Shown piece after piece: positions 16,105 to 25,328 of a stretch of DNA of 40,389 bases. How positions within the stretch are numbered: position 1 is the first letter of the stretch; each line of letters begins with the position of its first letter. Location of the stretch: contig JAJEFC010000188.1 of the NCBI GenBank assembly GCA_022820675.1, forward strand, positions 1-40,389. Reading direction: 5' to 3'. Below the pieces are notes generated by a model, which saw only the letters and a list, made by a program, of their open reading frames with translations, was not told the origin of the DNA and ran no database searches. A program made the translations under genes and the position numbers. This DNA is from Vicinamibacteria bacterium (GTDB lineage Bacteria; Acidobacteriota; Vicinamibacteria; Vicinamibacterales; UBA8438).

Positions 16105-17544
16105 ATGGACGAGAACACGCCGCATCCGCCCGCCCGCGCCCCCCGCGTGGACGCCGCCCGCCTCGGGGTGGTGGCCGCAGTCGGCGCCGCGGTGTGGCTC
16201 GTCCCGACGCCAGTGGGGGTCGAGCCGCGGGCGTGGCAGCTCCTCGCGGTGTTCGTCGCCACCATCGTGGGCATCATCCTGCGCCCCCTGCCGATGGGGG
16301 CGATGGCGTTCGTGGGGGTGGCGTTCGCGGTGATGTCGGGCACCCTGACCATCGCGGAGGCCACGGCCGGCTTCGGGAACACGGTGGTGTGGCTGGTGGT
16401 GGCGGCATTCTTCATCGCCACCGCCTTCGTCAGAACGGGGCTCGGGGCGCGCATCGCCTACCACTTCCTGCGGGCCCTCGGGAAGCGGAGCCTCGGGCTC
16501 GGCTACGGCATCGTGGCCACCGACCTCTTCCTGTCGCCCTTCATCCCCAGCAACACGGCGCGCGGCGGCGGCGTCATCTATCCGATCCTCAAGTCGCTGT
16601 GCGTCTCGCTCGGCAGCGACGCCGCCGACGGCACCCAGCGGCGGGTCGCCGGCTTCCTGACGTTCACCGCCTATCAGGGGGTGGTGGTCACCAGCGCGAT
16701 GTTCCTCACCGCGATGGCCGCGAACCCGCTGGCGGCCGAGCTCGCCGCCCAGCAGGGGGTGACCATCACCTGGGCGGGCTGGGCCGTCGCCGCGTTCGTC
16801 CCCGGCATGCTGAGCCTGCTGCTCGTGCCGTTGCTGATCTACCGCCTGTACCCCCCGGAGGTCACCCACACCCCCGAGGCGCCCGAGTTCGCGCGGCAGC
16901 GGCTGCGCGAGATGGGCCCGATGTCGCGCGACGAGCGGGTCCTCGTGGCGGTCTTCCTCTTCCTCCTGGGCTTCTGGATCGTGGGCGGCGAGCTCGGCAT
17001 CAACGCCACCGCCACCGCGATGGCGGGGGTGGCCGCGATGCTCGCCACCGGCGCCCTCGCCTGGCAGGACATCCTCGACGAGCGCAAGGGGTGGGACACC
17101 CTCATCTGGTTCGCGGTGCTCGTGATGATGGCGAGCCAGCTCGGCACCCTGGGCCTGGTGGGCTGGTTCAGCGACCGCGTGTCCGGGGTGCTGGGCGAGG
17201 GGCACTGGCTTCCCGCCTTCCTCGCCCTGTGCCTGATCTACTTCTACGTGCACTACTTCTTCGCGTCGAACACCGCCCACGTCAGCGCGATGTACGCCCC
17301 GTTCCTCGCCGTCGCCCTCGCGGTGGGCACCCCGCCGGTGCTCGCCGCCCTCGTGCTGGCGTTCTTCAGCAACCTGTTCGCGTCGCTGACCCACTACGGC
17401 ACGGCCGCCGCGCCGATCCTGTTCGGATCGGGAAACGTCGATATCGGCACGTGGTGGCGGCTCGGGGCGCTGATCAGCGTGGTGAACATCACCATCTGGG
17501 TCGGCGCCGGCAGCCTGTGGTGGCGCCTGCTGGGGCTGTGGTGA
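16105..17544 (+). CDS. DASS/SLC13-family dicarboxylate carrier
   Basis: The 479-residue protein is very hydrophobic, with about a dozen membrane segments. It carries the paired hairpin motifs of the divalent-anion:sodium symporter family: FIPSNTARGGGVIYPI in the first half and YFFASNTAHVSAMYAPFL in the second. The SNT motifs bind sodium and the carboxylate substrate. The SNTARGGG form resembles 2-oxoglutarate/malate and citrate/succinate carriers such as plant DiT1 and bacterial CitT. It would import C4-C6 dicarboxylates across the inner membrane. There is no clear Shine-Dalgarno site before the ATG; TAGACT at 16011-16016 may be the -10. The ATG at 16105 is the first that leaves a normal cytosolic N-terminus. 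Confidence 0.87.
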   Translation: MDENTPHPPARAPRVDAARLGVVAAVGAAVWLVPTPVGVEPRAWQLLAVFVATIVGIILRPLPMGAMAFVGVAFAVMSGTLTIAEATAGFGNTVVWLVVAAFFIATAFVRTGLGARIAYHFLRALGKRSLGLGYGIVATDLFLSPFIPSNTARGGGVIYPILKSLCVSLGSDAADGTQRRVAGFLTFTAYQGVVVTSAMFLTAMAANPLAAELAAQQGVTITWAGWAVAAFVPGMLSLLLVPLLIYRLYPPEVTHTPEAPEFARQRLREMGPMSRDERVLVAVFLFLLGFWIVGGELGINATATAMAGVAAMLATGALAWQDILDERKGWDTLIWFAVLVMMASQLGTLGLVGWFSDRVSGVLGEGHWLPAFLALCLIYFYVHYFFASNTAHVSAMYAPFLAVALAVGTPPVLAALVLAFFSNLFASLTHYGTAAAPILFGSGNVDIGTWWRLGALISVVNITIWVGAGSLWWRLLGLW

Positions 17545-17632
17545 TCGCCGGCGACCGGGTCACGCCGGCTTCCTTCGTCATCCTCACCGACTCGGCGGTC
17601 GAGAACCGGAGGGTGTCCACAAAAGGAGGACA

Positions 17633-17917
17633 TCAACATTCTCGACCCGCCCGGTTCCAGTCGGCGAAGGCCTCGTCCAACGCGTCGTCGTGGTGCTCCG
17701 ATACCGGCGCGTCGGGCGGATTGTCGGGGTCACGTCCCATCCCGATGAACGTGAAGTCCTCAATGGTCCACCGTCTCTTCTCCTCCCGGAGTTCCACCCC
17801 GAAAGCCGTCGCCAGCGTCTCGCGCATGACGGACGCCATCGAGCGGTTCTGTTCTTGGGCTCGCCGCCGCACCGCCTCGTAGGTGGCATCGTCGAGCTGA
17901 ATCTGCGTGCGCTTCAT
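17633..17917 (-). CDS. Orphan ribbon-helix-helix antitoxin
   Basis: The 94-residue protein begins MKRTQIQLDDATYEAVRRRAQEQNRSMASVMRETLATAFG, a clear ribbon-helix-helix DNA-binding domain. An acidic C-terminal region with WTIEDFTFIGMGRDPDNPP and HHDDALDEAFADW follows, as in antitoxins of VapC toxins. A VapC gene should follow on the minus strand. Between 17632 and the DASS gene end at 17544 there is no intact frame; pieces reading FVDT and, in another frame, VLDRRVGEDDEGSR loosely recall a PIN-domain start, but this is weak. The start at 17917 is set by the conserved opening residues. Confidence 0.78.
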   Translation of the reverse strand: MKRTQIQLDDATYEAVRRRAQEQNRSMASVMRETLATAFGVELREEKRRWTIEDFTFIGMGRDPDNPPDAPVSEHHDDALDEAFADWNRAGREC

Positions 17918-18183
17918 CGAGCCCCCCGGTTCGTCTCCCCATCCGGAGGATATCGGTCGCGCGCCCGGCCCCGAGCCGGCGCACGATCCCACGACTGCAT
18001 GCCGTAACGCAAGCACGGTAGCATGACGTTCCCGCACCCCGCTGGCGCTCTCGCCGCTCCCGGGCAACGATGGAGTTCATCGCGCGAACTCCCAGGCCGT
18101 CGACCCCGCCGTGCCTCGCCGGGCTTCTCCGAACCGACCCGAACGTCCTTCGGACGCCGAGCGGCCCGTGAGACACTATCGGT

Positions 18184-18684
18184 ATGAGCTTGGCCTACCA
18201 CGATTTCGGCACCCCCATCGGAACCCTGCGCGTCGTCGGCGACGACGGCGGCCTCGAGCGGATCGACCTGCCCAACGCCGCGGCGGGCGATCCGGATCCG
18301 GAGTGGCGGGAACGGCGCCGATCGCCGCCCGGATCCCTGCGGGAGGCGAAGCGGCAGCTCCTGCAGTACTTCGAGGGCGAGCGCCGCGATTTCGACCTGC
18401 CGCTGGCCCCCGCGGGCACCGCGTTCCAGCGCCGGGTCTGGGACGAGCTGCGCCGCATCCCCTACGGCGAGACCGTCTCCTACGGCGAGCTCGCGCGGCG
18501 CATCGGGCGGCCGACCGCCTCGCGCGCCGTCGGCGCCGCCAACGGCCGCAACCCGCTGGCCATCGTCGTCCCCTGTCACCGCGTGATCGGGGCGAACGGC
18601 ACGCTGGTCGGGTACGGCGGGGGGCTGCCGGTGAAGGAGGCGCTGCTCGCGCACGAGCGGGGTGCCTCCGGCAGCGCACACTGA
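18184..18684 (+). CDS. ogt: Methylated-DNA--protein-cysteine methyltransferase (Ogt)
   Basis: The 166-residue protein contains the family signature VVPCHRVIGANG with the methyl-acceptor Cys131. Before it come the DNA-binding helix-turn-helix residues YGELARRIGRPTASRAVGAANGRNP, and GYGGGLPVKEALLAHE follows. It repairs O6-alkylguanine and O4-alkylthymine by moving the alkyl group irreversibly onto its own cysteine. The length fits Ogt rather than the longer Ada. CACTAT ending 4 bases before the ATG could be a -10 element. The gene stands alone between an orphan antitoxin (divergent) and a secreted protein (convergent). Confidence 0.94.
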   Translation: MSLAYHDFGTPIGTLRVVGDDGGLERIDLPNAAAGDPDPEWRERRRSPPGSLREAKRQLLQYFEGERRDFDLPLAPAGTAFQRRVWDELRRIPYGETVSYGELARRIGRPTASRAVGAANGRNPLAIVVPCHRVIGANGTLVGYGGGLPVKEALLAHERGASGSAH

Positions 18685-18880
18685 AGGCGGCGGCGCCCCG
18701 TCGCCGCTCTCGGCCGGCTGGTCGGCTACGGCCTGGGACCGGAGGTGAACGCGACACTGCCGGCGCCCGAGCGGCGCGTCGCGGGCAGGGCGAGTTGAAC
18801 GCTACGGCGCGGAAGTCCGGGCCGGCGACCGCCACCCGGGGGATACCCGTGTCCCGTACAGGTGCGGCAGAGTGAATCAC

Positions 18881-18912
18881 GGCCGGGCGGCCGCGCTTGC
18901 CGCCGCCCGGCC
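18881..18912 (-). terminator. Strong hairpin after the secreted-protein gene
   Basis: GGCCGGGCGGC (18881-18891) and GCCGCCCGGCC (18902-18912) are perfect 11-bp arms around a 10-base loop. The hairpin lies 31 bases beyond the stop of the minus-strand gene and between convergent genes. No U-run follows, which is common for terminators in very GC-rich genomes. Confidence 0.5.
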
Positions 18913-18943
18913 CAACCCGCCGCAAGCCTCTGCGGTGAGCCCC

Positions 18944-19942
18944 CTACCGGCCCGCCTCTTCCATGCGCGCGCCGCCGAGGGCGTTCGGCACCGAGTAGTT
19001 CCCCTCGTGGCAGGCGTATTCGAACTGCAGGTACTCGTCGTCGCGATTGAACGGGAACGACGCCGTCCACGGCTCGGTGTAGGTCTGCGCGTCGTCCATG
19101 GTCACCGAGTACCGCAGCTCGTCGGGGCCGGTGATCGTGAACCGCTCGACGATCTTCTGCGCCTCGGACTGGCGCGACCGGAGGCCCGCCGACGGCCCTC
19201 GGATGTTCTTCACGGCCCGGAAGTTCGTCGACTCGACGATCAGCGTGTTGCCCTCCCAGCGTCCGCGGGGGTCGCCCTCCCACTGCCGCACCCTGGCGTC
19301 GGCGTGCGGCTTGTCGATGGGGATGATGCGGGCGTTGTGGATCATCTCGCTGTGGATCACGACGTAGCCGGGCGACTGGAGGATGAGGGTGCCGTTGTTG
19401 TACTCGGTCGGCATCATCATGCCGAGCACGCCGCGCGAGATGCACCGGTCGCCCGACTCCATGTTCCCGGCCGCGGCGTGCAGCTCGGCCATGTTCATCG
19501 CGATCGACTCGCGCGCGTTGGCGGTGTAGTCCGGCACGCGGCCGTTGGGCGGGTCCACGATGATCGAGGCCTGGCCGATGTCGACGGGCGTCTCCCAGTA
19601 CCAGTCGAACCAGTAGGTGCCGTAGCCGCCGACGCCCCGCGAGCTCTCGTGACCGCGCCACTCGGAGCGCTCCTTGCGGCCGCTGGCCCGCGCCTCGGCC
19701 CGGGCCTGGAGCTCTTCGGCCGACAGCTCCCGGCCGACCAGCTCTTCCGGCAGCTCGAGCGGCGTGAACGTCGCGTTCGAGTTGTTCCACATGCCGGTGA
19801 TGTTCGGCTGCCCGTCGGCCAGTATCTCCGGCGTCCAGCCGTCCGCCGCGTCCTGCGCGAGCGCCGGCGTCCCCGACATGGCGACCAGGACGTACGCCAT
19901 CCCGGCGACGACTCCGATGTACGATCCTCTCGAGCGGTTCAT
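18944..19942 (-). CDS. Secreted protein of unknown function, family member 1
   Basis: The 332-residue protein has a signal peptide (GSYIGVVAGMAYVLVAMSGTPALAQ). The mature region contains GQPNITGMWNNSNATFTPLELPEEL, then ASIIVDPPNGRVPDYT, a GDRCISRGVLGMMMPTEYNN segment, SPGYVVIHSEMIHNARIIPID, QWEGDPRGRWEGNTLIVESTNF, RFTITGPDELRYSVTMDDAQTYTEPW and, at the end, FEYACHEGNYSVPNALGGAR. A second member with the same motif order is at 39493-40389. I recognise it as a recurrent acidobacterial family but know no function; no catalytic motif is evident. GGGGAGGAAG lies just before the ATG at 19942, which therefore is a better start than the upstream ATG at 19963. Confidence 0.75.
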   Translation of the reverse strand: MNRSRGSYIGVVAGMAYVLVAMSGTPALAQDAADGWTPEILADGQPNITGMWNNSNATFTPLELPEELVGRELSAEELQARAEARASGRKERSEWRGHESSRGVGGYGTYWFDWYWETPVDIGQASIIVDPPNGRVPDYTANARESIAMNMAELHAAAGNMESGDRCISRGVLGMMMPTEYNNGTLILQSPGYVVIHSEMIHNARIIPIDKPHADARVRQWEGDPRGRWEGNTLIVESTNFRAVKNIRGPSAGLRSRQSEAQKIVERFTITGPDELRYSVTMDDAQTYTEPWTASFPFNRDDEYLQFEYACHEGNYSVPNALGGARMEEAGR

Positions 19943-20394
19943 GGACTCTTCCTCCCCGACCATCCTGGTTATCGTTGAACGTGCCGTTTGTCCAGCCGCC
20001 TAGTGCAGTGCCACAGCCAGGAGTTCGGGTACGCGGTGCTGGCAAGTCGTTGACGATGTGACCAATAGGGCCAGTCCGTACCCGAAGATTATGGCGTGAC
20101 GCAGCACTAGCCACTTGCCTGTGTGTTGTGCCGCAGAGGCGCCAAGTGCCGTTCTTGGTTGCGCCGTTCCCGGTGCGCTCCCGCCACGCTCGCCTCGCCG
20201 GCTCGGGCACGCCGTCGGGAGAATAGCACGCATGACGGCCGGCATCATCTGCGCCCGAACGGCCCGATGCGTATCATCATGATGCCGGTGGGGCGGCGAC
20301 GGGACGTGCGAGCTGACCGAGCTGCCGACGCCGATTCCTGGCGCGAGGGTCGAGACTGGGGTAGAATAGGCGGACCATTTTCTACCAGGAACGC
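19943..20394. other. 452-base region without a recognised gene
   Basis: Between the divergent secreted-protein gene and vapB I see no convincing coding region. A minus-strand frame of up to 82 codons (20000-20248) contains one hydrophobic stretch (HAIIFGYGLALLVTS) but has no family resemblance and no ribosome site. The region holds the inverted repeat at 20239-20288 and the upstream regions of both flanking genes. Confidence 0.5.
20239..20288. repeat. 10-bp inverted repeat upstream of vapBC
   Basis: CCGGCATCAT (20239-20248) and ATGATGCCGG (20279-20288) are exact reverse complements separated by 30 bases, about 107 bases before the vapB start. It may be a terminator-like hairpin or an operator pair. 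Confidence 0.4.
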
Positions 20395-20652
20395 ATGAGC
20401 CTGAACATCAAGAACGCGGAGACGTGCCGGCTGGCCGCGGAGCTGGCCGGCCTGACCGGCGAGACGATGACCGGCGCGATAACCGTGGCGTTGCGCGACC
20501 GGCTGGAGCGGGAAAAGCGGGTGCGCAACGCGGACGCGCTGGCGGCGAAGCTTCACGAGATAGGCCAGCGTTGCGCCGCGCGCATGGGGCCGGGGCCCTC
20601 GGCGGTCGAGCATGGCGACTACCTCCATGACGAGCGAGGGCTGCCGAAGTGA
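20395..20652 (+). CDS. vapB: VapB-type antitoxin
   Basis: The 85-residue protein MSLNIKNAETCRLAAELAGLTGETMTGAITVALRDRLEREKR is a VapB of the Rv0623-like (PSK transcription factor) group: a short DNA-binding region, a basic helix, then a flexible tail (VEHGDYLHDERGLPK) whose residues usually block the toxin active site. AGGA lies 5 bases before the ATG. TAGAAT at 20362-20367 is a likely -10 element. The stop overlaps the toxin's GTG start by four bases, giving coupled translation. Confidence 0.88.
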   Translation: MSLNIKNAETCRLAAELAGLTGETMTGAITVALRDRLEREKRVRNADALAAKLHEIGQRCAARMGPGPSAVEHGDYLHDERGLPK

Positions 20653-21035
20653 TCATCGACACGTCGGCGGTCGCGGCCATCCTGCTCGCCGAACCGGATG
20701 CGGCGCGTTACGAACGGGCCATCTCGACCGCCTGGCCCCGGCGAATGTCGGCGGTCGCACTGCTCGAGACGACGATGGTCATCGAGGGCAGAAGCGGGCC
20801 GGAGGCAGGAAACGACCTCGACCTGTTTCTGCAGGAGGCCGACATCGAGCTGACGCCGGTCACGCGGGAACAGGTCGAGGCCGCGCGCCGCGCCTGGCGG
20901 CGGTTCGGCAAGGGCAATCACCCGGCCGCGTTGAACTTCGGCGACTGCTTCGCCTATGCGCTCGCGAGCACGACCCGAGAGCCGTTGCTGTTCAAGGGCG
21001 ACGATTTCGCCCGCACCGACGTCGAGGCGGCATGA
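20649..21035 (+). CDS. vapC: VapC PIN-domain ribonuclease toxin
   Basis: The 128-residue protein starts at GTG within GTGA of the vapB stop. It has the PIN-domain acidic residues: MIIDTSAVAAILLAEPDA (first Asp), SAVALLETTMVIEGR (Glu), and FGDCFAYALASTTREPLLFKGDDF (paired Asp near the C-terminus). These bind Mg/Mn for RNA cleavage. Known VapC toxins cut tRNA or rRNA at single sites; the target here is unknown. It forms a complete module with vapB. An ATG at 21032 overlaps its stop and is in frame with the next gene. Confidence 0.92.
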   Translation: MIIDTSAVAAILLAEPDAARYERAISTAWPRRMSAVALLETTMVIEGRSGPEAGNDLDLFLQEADIELTPVTREQVEAARRAWRRFGKGNHPAALNFGDCFAYALASTTREPLLFKGDDFARTDVEAA

Positions 21036-21085
21036 CCCCGGCGGTCGGAGCGCACCCCCCGACCCGCCCGAAGACGAGAGCGAAG

Positions 21086-23424
21086 ATGCGACAGAACGCC
21101 CGACTCATACTCGTGCTCGCCGTCTGCATGATGCTTGCCGGCTCGGCACCGGCCCGCGGCCAGTCGCAGGGCCCGCCGGTGAGCGGCGAGGCCCCGGCAT
21201 CGGTCCAGATCACCGCCCCCGGCGCCGGCATGAGCGCTCCCGTCGCCGGCAAGTGGGGGGTGGCGCAGTGGCGCGAGCAGGCGCCGAACCTCGACGGCAA
21301 CGTGCTCGACGACCCCGCCTGGGCCGAGGTGCAGCCGGTGAGCGGGTTCCGCCAGAGCGCGCCCGACGAGGGGCAGCCGGCGACGGAACGGACCGAGGTG
21401 CGGGTGGTGTTCACCGACGACACTGTCTACTTCGGGGTCGTCTGCTACGACCGGGACCCCTCCGCCATCATCATGAGCGACAGCCGGCGCGACTCGTCGA
21501 TGAACGACGCCGACAGCTTCCAGATGGTGCTCGACACGTTCCGCGACCGGCAGAACGGCTTCGTCTTCGGCACCACCCCGGCCGGCCAGGAGTACGACGG
21601 CAGGTGACCGACGAGGGCGGCGCCCGCCGCGGCAGCGGCTCGGGGGGCGGCGGCGGCTTCTCGCGGGGCAGCGGCAACGGGTTCAACCTGAACTGGGACG
21701 GCGCCTGGCAGGTGCAGACCGAGATCTCCGACATCGGGTGGAGCGCCGAGTTCGCCATTCCCTTCCGGACCATCCGCTACCCGGACCGCGAGGACCAGGT
21801 GTGGGGGATGAACTTCCAGCGGAACATCCGCCGCCGGAACGAGACCGCGTACTGGGCGCCCCTGCCCCGGCAGTACAACCTCTACCGGGTCTCGCTGGCG
21901 GGGCAGTTGACGGGGGTGCGCGCGCCCGCCGGCTTCACCGGGAACCTGCAGGTCACCCCCTACGTGGTCGGCGAGATGGCCACCCGCGAGCGCGAGCCGA
22001 GCCTCGGCGTGCAGGGGTTCGGCGACTACGGCGCCGATCTCAAGTACAGCGTGACGCCGGGCTTGACCCTCGACGGCACGTGGAGGACGGACTTCGCGCA
22101 GGTCGAGGTGGACGAGCAGCAGATCAACCTCGACCGGTTCAACCTCTTCTTCCCCGAGAAGCGGCCGTTCTTTCTCGAGAACGCCGGCGCCTTCTCGGTG
22201 GCGAACCAGTCCAGCGGCCGCAACCTCGGGCAGACCGAGCTGTTCTTCAGCCGGCGCATCGGCATCCAGGACGGGGCGCAGATTCCGATCATGGGCGGCG
22301 CCCGGATGTCGGGCAAGGTGACCGACTCGACGACGGTGGGTTTCCTGAACATGCAGACCGAGCAGGTCGGCACCGGGGTCAACACCGCCAACAACTTCTC
22401 GGTGGCCCGGCTGCGCCGCGACCTGCCCAACCGCTCGAGCATCGGCGGGCTCTTCGTCAACCGGCAGGGCACCGGCAGCCTCGCCCTGGGGGACGACTAC
22501 AACCGCACCTACGCCTTCGACGGCCGGTGGGGCATCGGCGAGAACGGCATGGTGCAGGGCTACATGGCCCGCACCGAGACGCCCGGCCGCGACGGGCGTG
22601 ACCACGCCGTGAGCGTGACGAGCCAGTACAGCTCCGAGGCCTGGCGCCTCGGGGCCGGCTACCAGGAGAACGGCGAGGACTTCAACCCCGAGGTCGGCTA
22701 CCTCCGCCGCTGGGGAGGGTTCCGGAAGGTCGACTTCTCGGTCTACAACACGACCCGGCCCGACGACAACCCCGTGAAGTACCAGGAGCTGACGCCGCAC
22801 ATGACCTACACGCGGTTCTGGAACCTCGACGGTATCATGGAGACGACCTTCGTCCATCTCCACTACGACGGCCAGTTCGAGGACAGCTCGCGGGCGGGGG
22901 TCTCCTACGACATCCGACAGGAGTACGTGTTCGAGGACTTCACGGTGTCGGGCCTCACGGTGCCGGCCGGCCGCTGGGACTTCGAGGAGCTCACCTACTC
23001 GTACAGCTCGAACCGGTCGGCCCCGTTCAGCGCCGGCATCCGGGCCACCACCGCGGGGTTCTTCAACGGCAACATCGTCACCATCCGGCCGTCGATAAAC
23101 GCCCGCTACGGCGAAACCTTCAACCTGTCGCTGAGCTACAGCCGGAACGACATCGACCTGCCCAGCGGCAGCACCATCACCAACCTGAGCAGCATCGACA
23201 TCGGCTACAACTTCTCGCCGCGGCTCTACGCCCAGACCCTCCTGCAGCACAACGACAGTGCCGACCTCTGGGCCGTGAACTTCCGCGTCGGCTGGCTGCA
23301 GGACGCCAACACCGGGCTCTTCTTCGTCTACAACGAGACCGACGGGCTCGGCGACTTCATCCCCTCCTACGCCGGCCGCAGCGTCATCCTGAAGTACAGC
23401 TACCTGTTCGACGTGCTCGACTGA
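21086..23424 (+). CDS. DUF5916-type outer-membrane protein with N-terminal CBM9-like domain, frameshifted
   Basis: A signal peptide (ARLILVLAVCMMLAGSAPARGQS) leads to a CBM9-like sandwich (PNLDGNVLDDPAWAEVQPVSGFRQ, TEVRVVFTDDTVYFGVVCYD, DADSFQMVLDTFRDRQNGFVFGTTPAGQEYDG). After a frame change near 21602 the protein continues VTDEGG, a Gly-rich loop, IGWSAEFAIPFRTIRYP, then a DUF5916 barrel with NLFFPEKRPFFLENAGAF and a C-terminal SYLFDVLD. The sequence GACGGCAGGTGACC would read on as DGQVTD if one C were restored (GGCCAG). The intact product would be about 779 residues. Such proteins are found beside TonB receptors; their role is unknown. Either a lab/assembly indel or a true pseudogene. The ATG at 21032, coupled to vapC, is a less likely start. 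Confidence 0.8.
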
Positions 23425-23649
23425 GGGTGTCGCCTTCTCGTTCAACGTCAACACACACACCGGTCCATCCGATGGGGCATCGGCGCAGTACGGTTCGGAC
23501 GCGACCGTCAGCGCGGCGGACGTGCCGGCACCTAGACCGCCGCTGGAACACCGTGTACCGCCGCCGGCGAGGCCCCAAGCCGGGACCCGCAATCGTCGCC
23601 GGGACACGGCGACGACCCTGCGACCCGCGCGAACCGCCAGCGTCGTCGT

Positions 23650-23655
23650 TATGAT
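23650..23655 (+). promoter_or_regulatory. Candidate -10 element of the AbgT gene
   Basis: TATGAT lies about 38 bases before the preferred ATG at 23694. It would start transcription near 23662, leaving room for the GGGAGGAG ribosome site. No -35 match was found. Confidence 0.4.
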
Positions 23656-23693
23656 GGGGCATGCCCAAGCCAGGGCCAACGGCGGGAGGAGAC

Positions 23694-25250
23694 ATGACCG
23701 AAGAGAAGCCGAGACCCCCGGTCGCCGCGGGCGGGGGGTTCGTCGACCGCGCCCTGAACGCCATCGAGACCGTCGGCAACCGGCTGCCCGACCCCGCCAT
23801 CCTGTTCCTGCTGCTGCTGGTGCTGACGTGGATCGCGTCGGCGATCCTGGCCCCGGTCGAGTTCGCCGAGGTCGACCCGCGCAGCGGCGAGCCGTTGCGA
23901 ATCGCCAACCAGTTGACGGGCACCGCCCTCGCCACGTTCCTGGTGCAGCTCGTGCCCACCTTCACCGGGTTCGCGCCCCTGGGGGTGGTGCTGGTGGCGC
24001 TGCTCGGGGTCGGGGTGGCCGAGAAGACCGGCTTCATCAACGCCGGCCTCAAGCTGATCCTGGGCCGGACGTCGCCGAGCCTGCTGACCCCGATGCTCAT
24101 CCTGGCCGCCATCGTCAGCCACACCGCGGCCGACGCCGGCTACGTGCTCGTCATCCCCCTGGGCGGGGTCATCTTCTACGCGGCGGGGCGGCATCCGCTC
24201 GCCGGCATCTCGGCCGCCTTCGCGGGCGTTTCGGGCGGGTTCTCGGCCAACTTCATCCCCTCGGGCATCGACCCCCTGCTGCAGGGGTTCACCCAGCAGG
24301 CGGCCCAGATCCTCGACGCCGAGCGGATGGTCAACCCCCTGAGCAACCTCGGGTTCACCGCCGTCTCGTCGCTCCTCGTCATCGGCGTCGGCTGGTACCT
24401 GACCGACCGCGTCATCGAGCCGCGCCTGAAGGACACGCCGGTCGACGGCGACCCCGACGAGATGCCGAAGATGGAGGAGCTGACGGCCGACGACCGCCGC
24501 GGCTTCCTCGCCGGCACGGGGGCCATGGTCGCGGGGCTCCTGCTGCTGACCCTGTGGGCGCTGCCCGAGAGCTCGGCCCTGCGCAGCCCGGAGGGCTCGC
24601 TGACCAGCTTCACCGCCCCCCTGATGGGCATGATGGTGCCCCTCATCTTCCTGCTGTTCCTGATTCCGGGGGTGGTGCACGGCTACGTCGCCGGCACCGT
24701 GAAGACCCACCGCGACATCGTCAAGGGCATGACCGCGGCGATGGGCACGATGGCCTACTACCTGGTGATGGCGTTCTTCGCCGCCCAGTTCATCGCCGCG
24801 TTCAACAGCTCGAACGTCGGCCTGCTCATCGCCCTCAAGGGCGCCAACTTCCTGCGCGACCTCGCCCTGCCCCCGCAGGTGACCATCGTCGGCATCATCC
24901 TGCTGACCTCGGTCGTCAACCTCTTCGTCGGCTCCGCCTCCGCCAAGTGGGCGCTGCTCTCGAGCATCTTCGTGCCGATGCTGATGAGCCTCGGCATCGC
25001 CCCCGAACTGACCCAGGCCGCCTACCGCGTCGGCGACAGCGTGACCAACATCGTCACCCCGCTCATGCCGTACTTCCCGCTCGTCGTCGTCTTCTGCCAG
25101 CGCTATGTCAAGTCGACGGGCATCGGCACCGTGGCGTCGCTCATGCTACCCTACTCGGTGTGCCTGCTCGTCACCTGGACCCTGTTCCTGATCGTCTACT
25201 GGATAGTCGGTCTGCCGCTGGGCATCCAGGGCGCCTATACCTACCCGTGA
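23694..25250 (+). CDS. AbgT-family transporter
   Basis: The 518-residue protein belongs to the AbgT family (p-aminobenzoyl-glutamate transporters and sulfonamide exporters). Markers are the opening ALNAIETVGNRLPDPAILFLLLLV, the re-entrant segments HTAADAGYVLVIPLGGVIFYAAGRHPLAGISAAFAGVSGGFSANFIPSGIDPLLQG, and the second-half motifs NLFVGSASAKWALLSSIFVPML and YRVGDSVTNIVTPLMPYFPLVVVF. These bind the substrate and a coupling ion. GGGAGGAG sits 4-5 bases before the ATG at 23694, which I prefer to the upstream in-frame ATG at 23661. Its substrate may be p-aminobenzoyl-glutamate, a peptide-like compound or an antimetabolite. Confidence 0.92.
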   Translation: MTEEKPRPPVAAGGGFVDRALNAIETVGNRLPDPAILFLLLLVLTWIASAILAPVEFAEVDPRSGEPLRIANQLTGTALATFLVQLVPTFTGFAPLGVVLVALLGVGVAEKTGFINAGLKLILGRTSPSLLTPMLILAAIVSHTAADAGYVLVIPLGGVIFYAAGRHPLAGISAAFAGVSGGFSANFIPSGIDPLLQGFTQQAAQILDAERMVNPLSNLGFTAVSSLLVIGVGWYLTDRVIEPRLKDTPVDGDPDEMPKMEELTADDRRGFLAGTGAMVAGLLLLTLWALPESSALRSPEGSLTSFTAPLMGMMVPLIFLLFLIPGVVHGYVAGTVKTHRDIVKGMTAAMGTMAYYLVMAFFAAQFIAAFNSSNVGLLIALKGANFLRDLALPPQVTIVGIILLTSVVNLFVGSASAKWALLSSIFVPMLMSLGIAPELTQAAYRVGDSVTNIVTPLMPYFPLVVVFCQRYVKSTGIGTVASLMLPYSVCLLVTWTLFLIVYWIVGLPLGIQGAYTYP

Positions 25251-25328
25251 GCGCCGGGCGGGGTCGTCGCTCCGACCAGGGGTGTCGCGCCCGCCGGGTT
25301 CTCGCCCAACCGCAATCACGTGTTCCTC

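Noticed and set aside
20000..20248. 82-codon minus-strand frame with one hydrophobic stretch upstream of vapB
   Set aside because: It has no ribosome site or family resemblance, and its middle is low-complexity shadow sequence.
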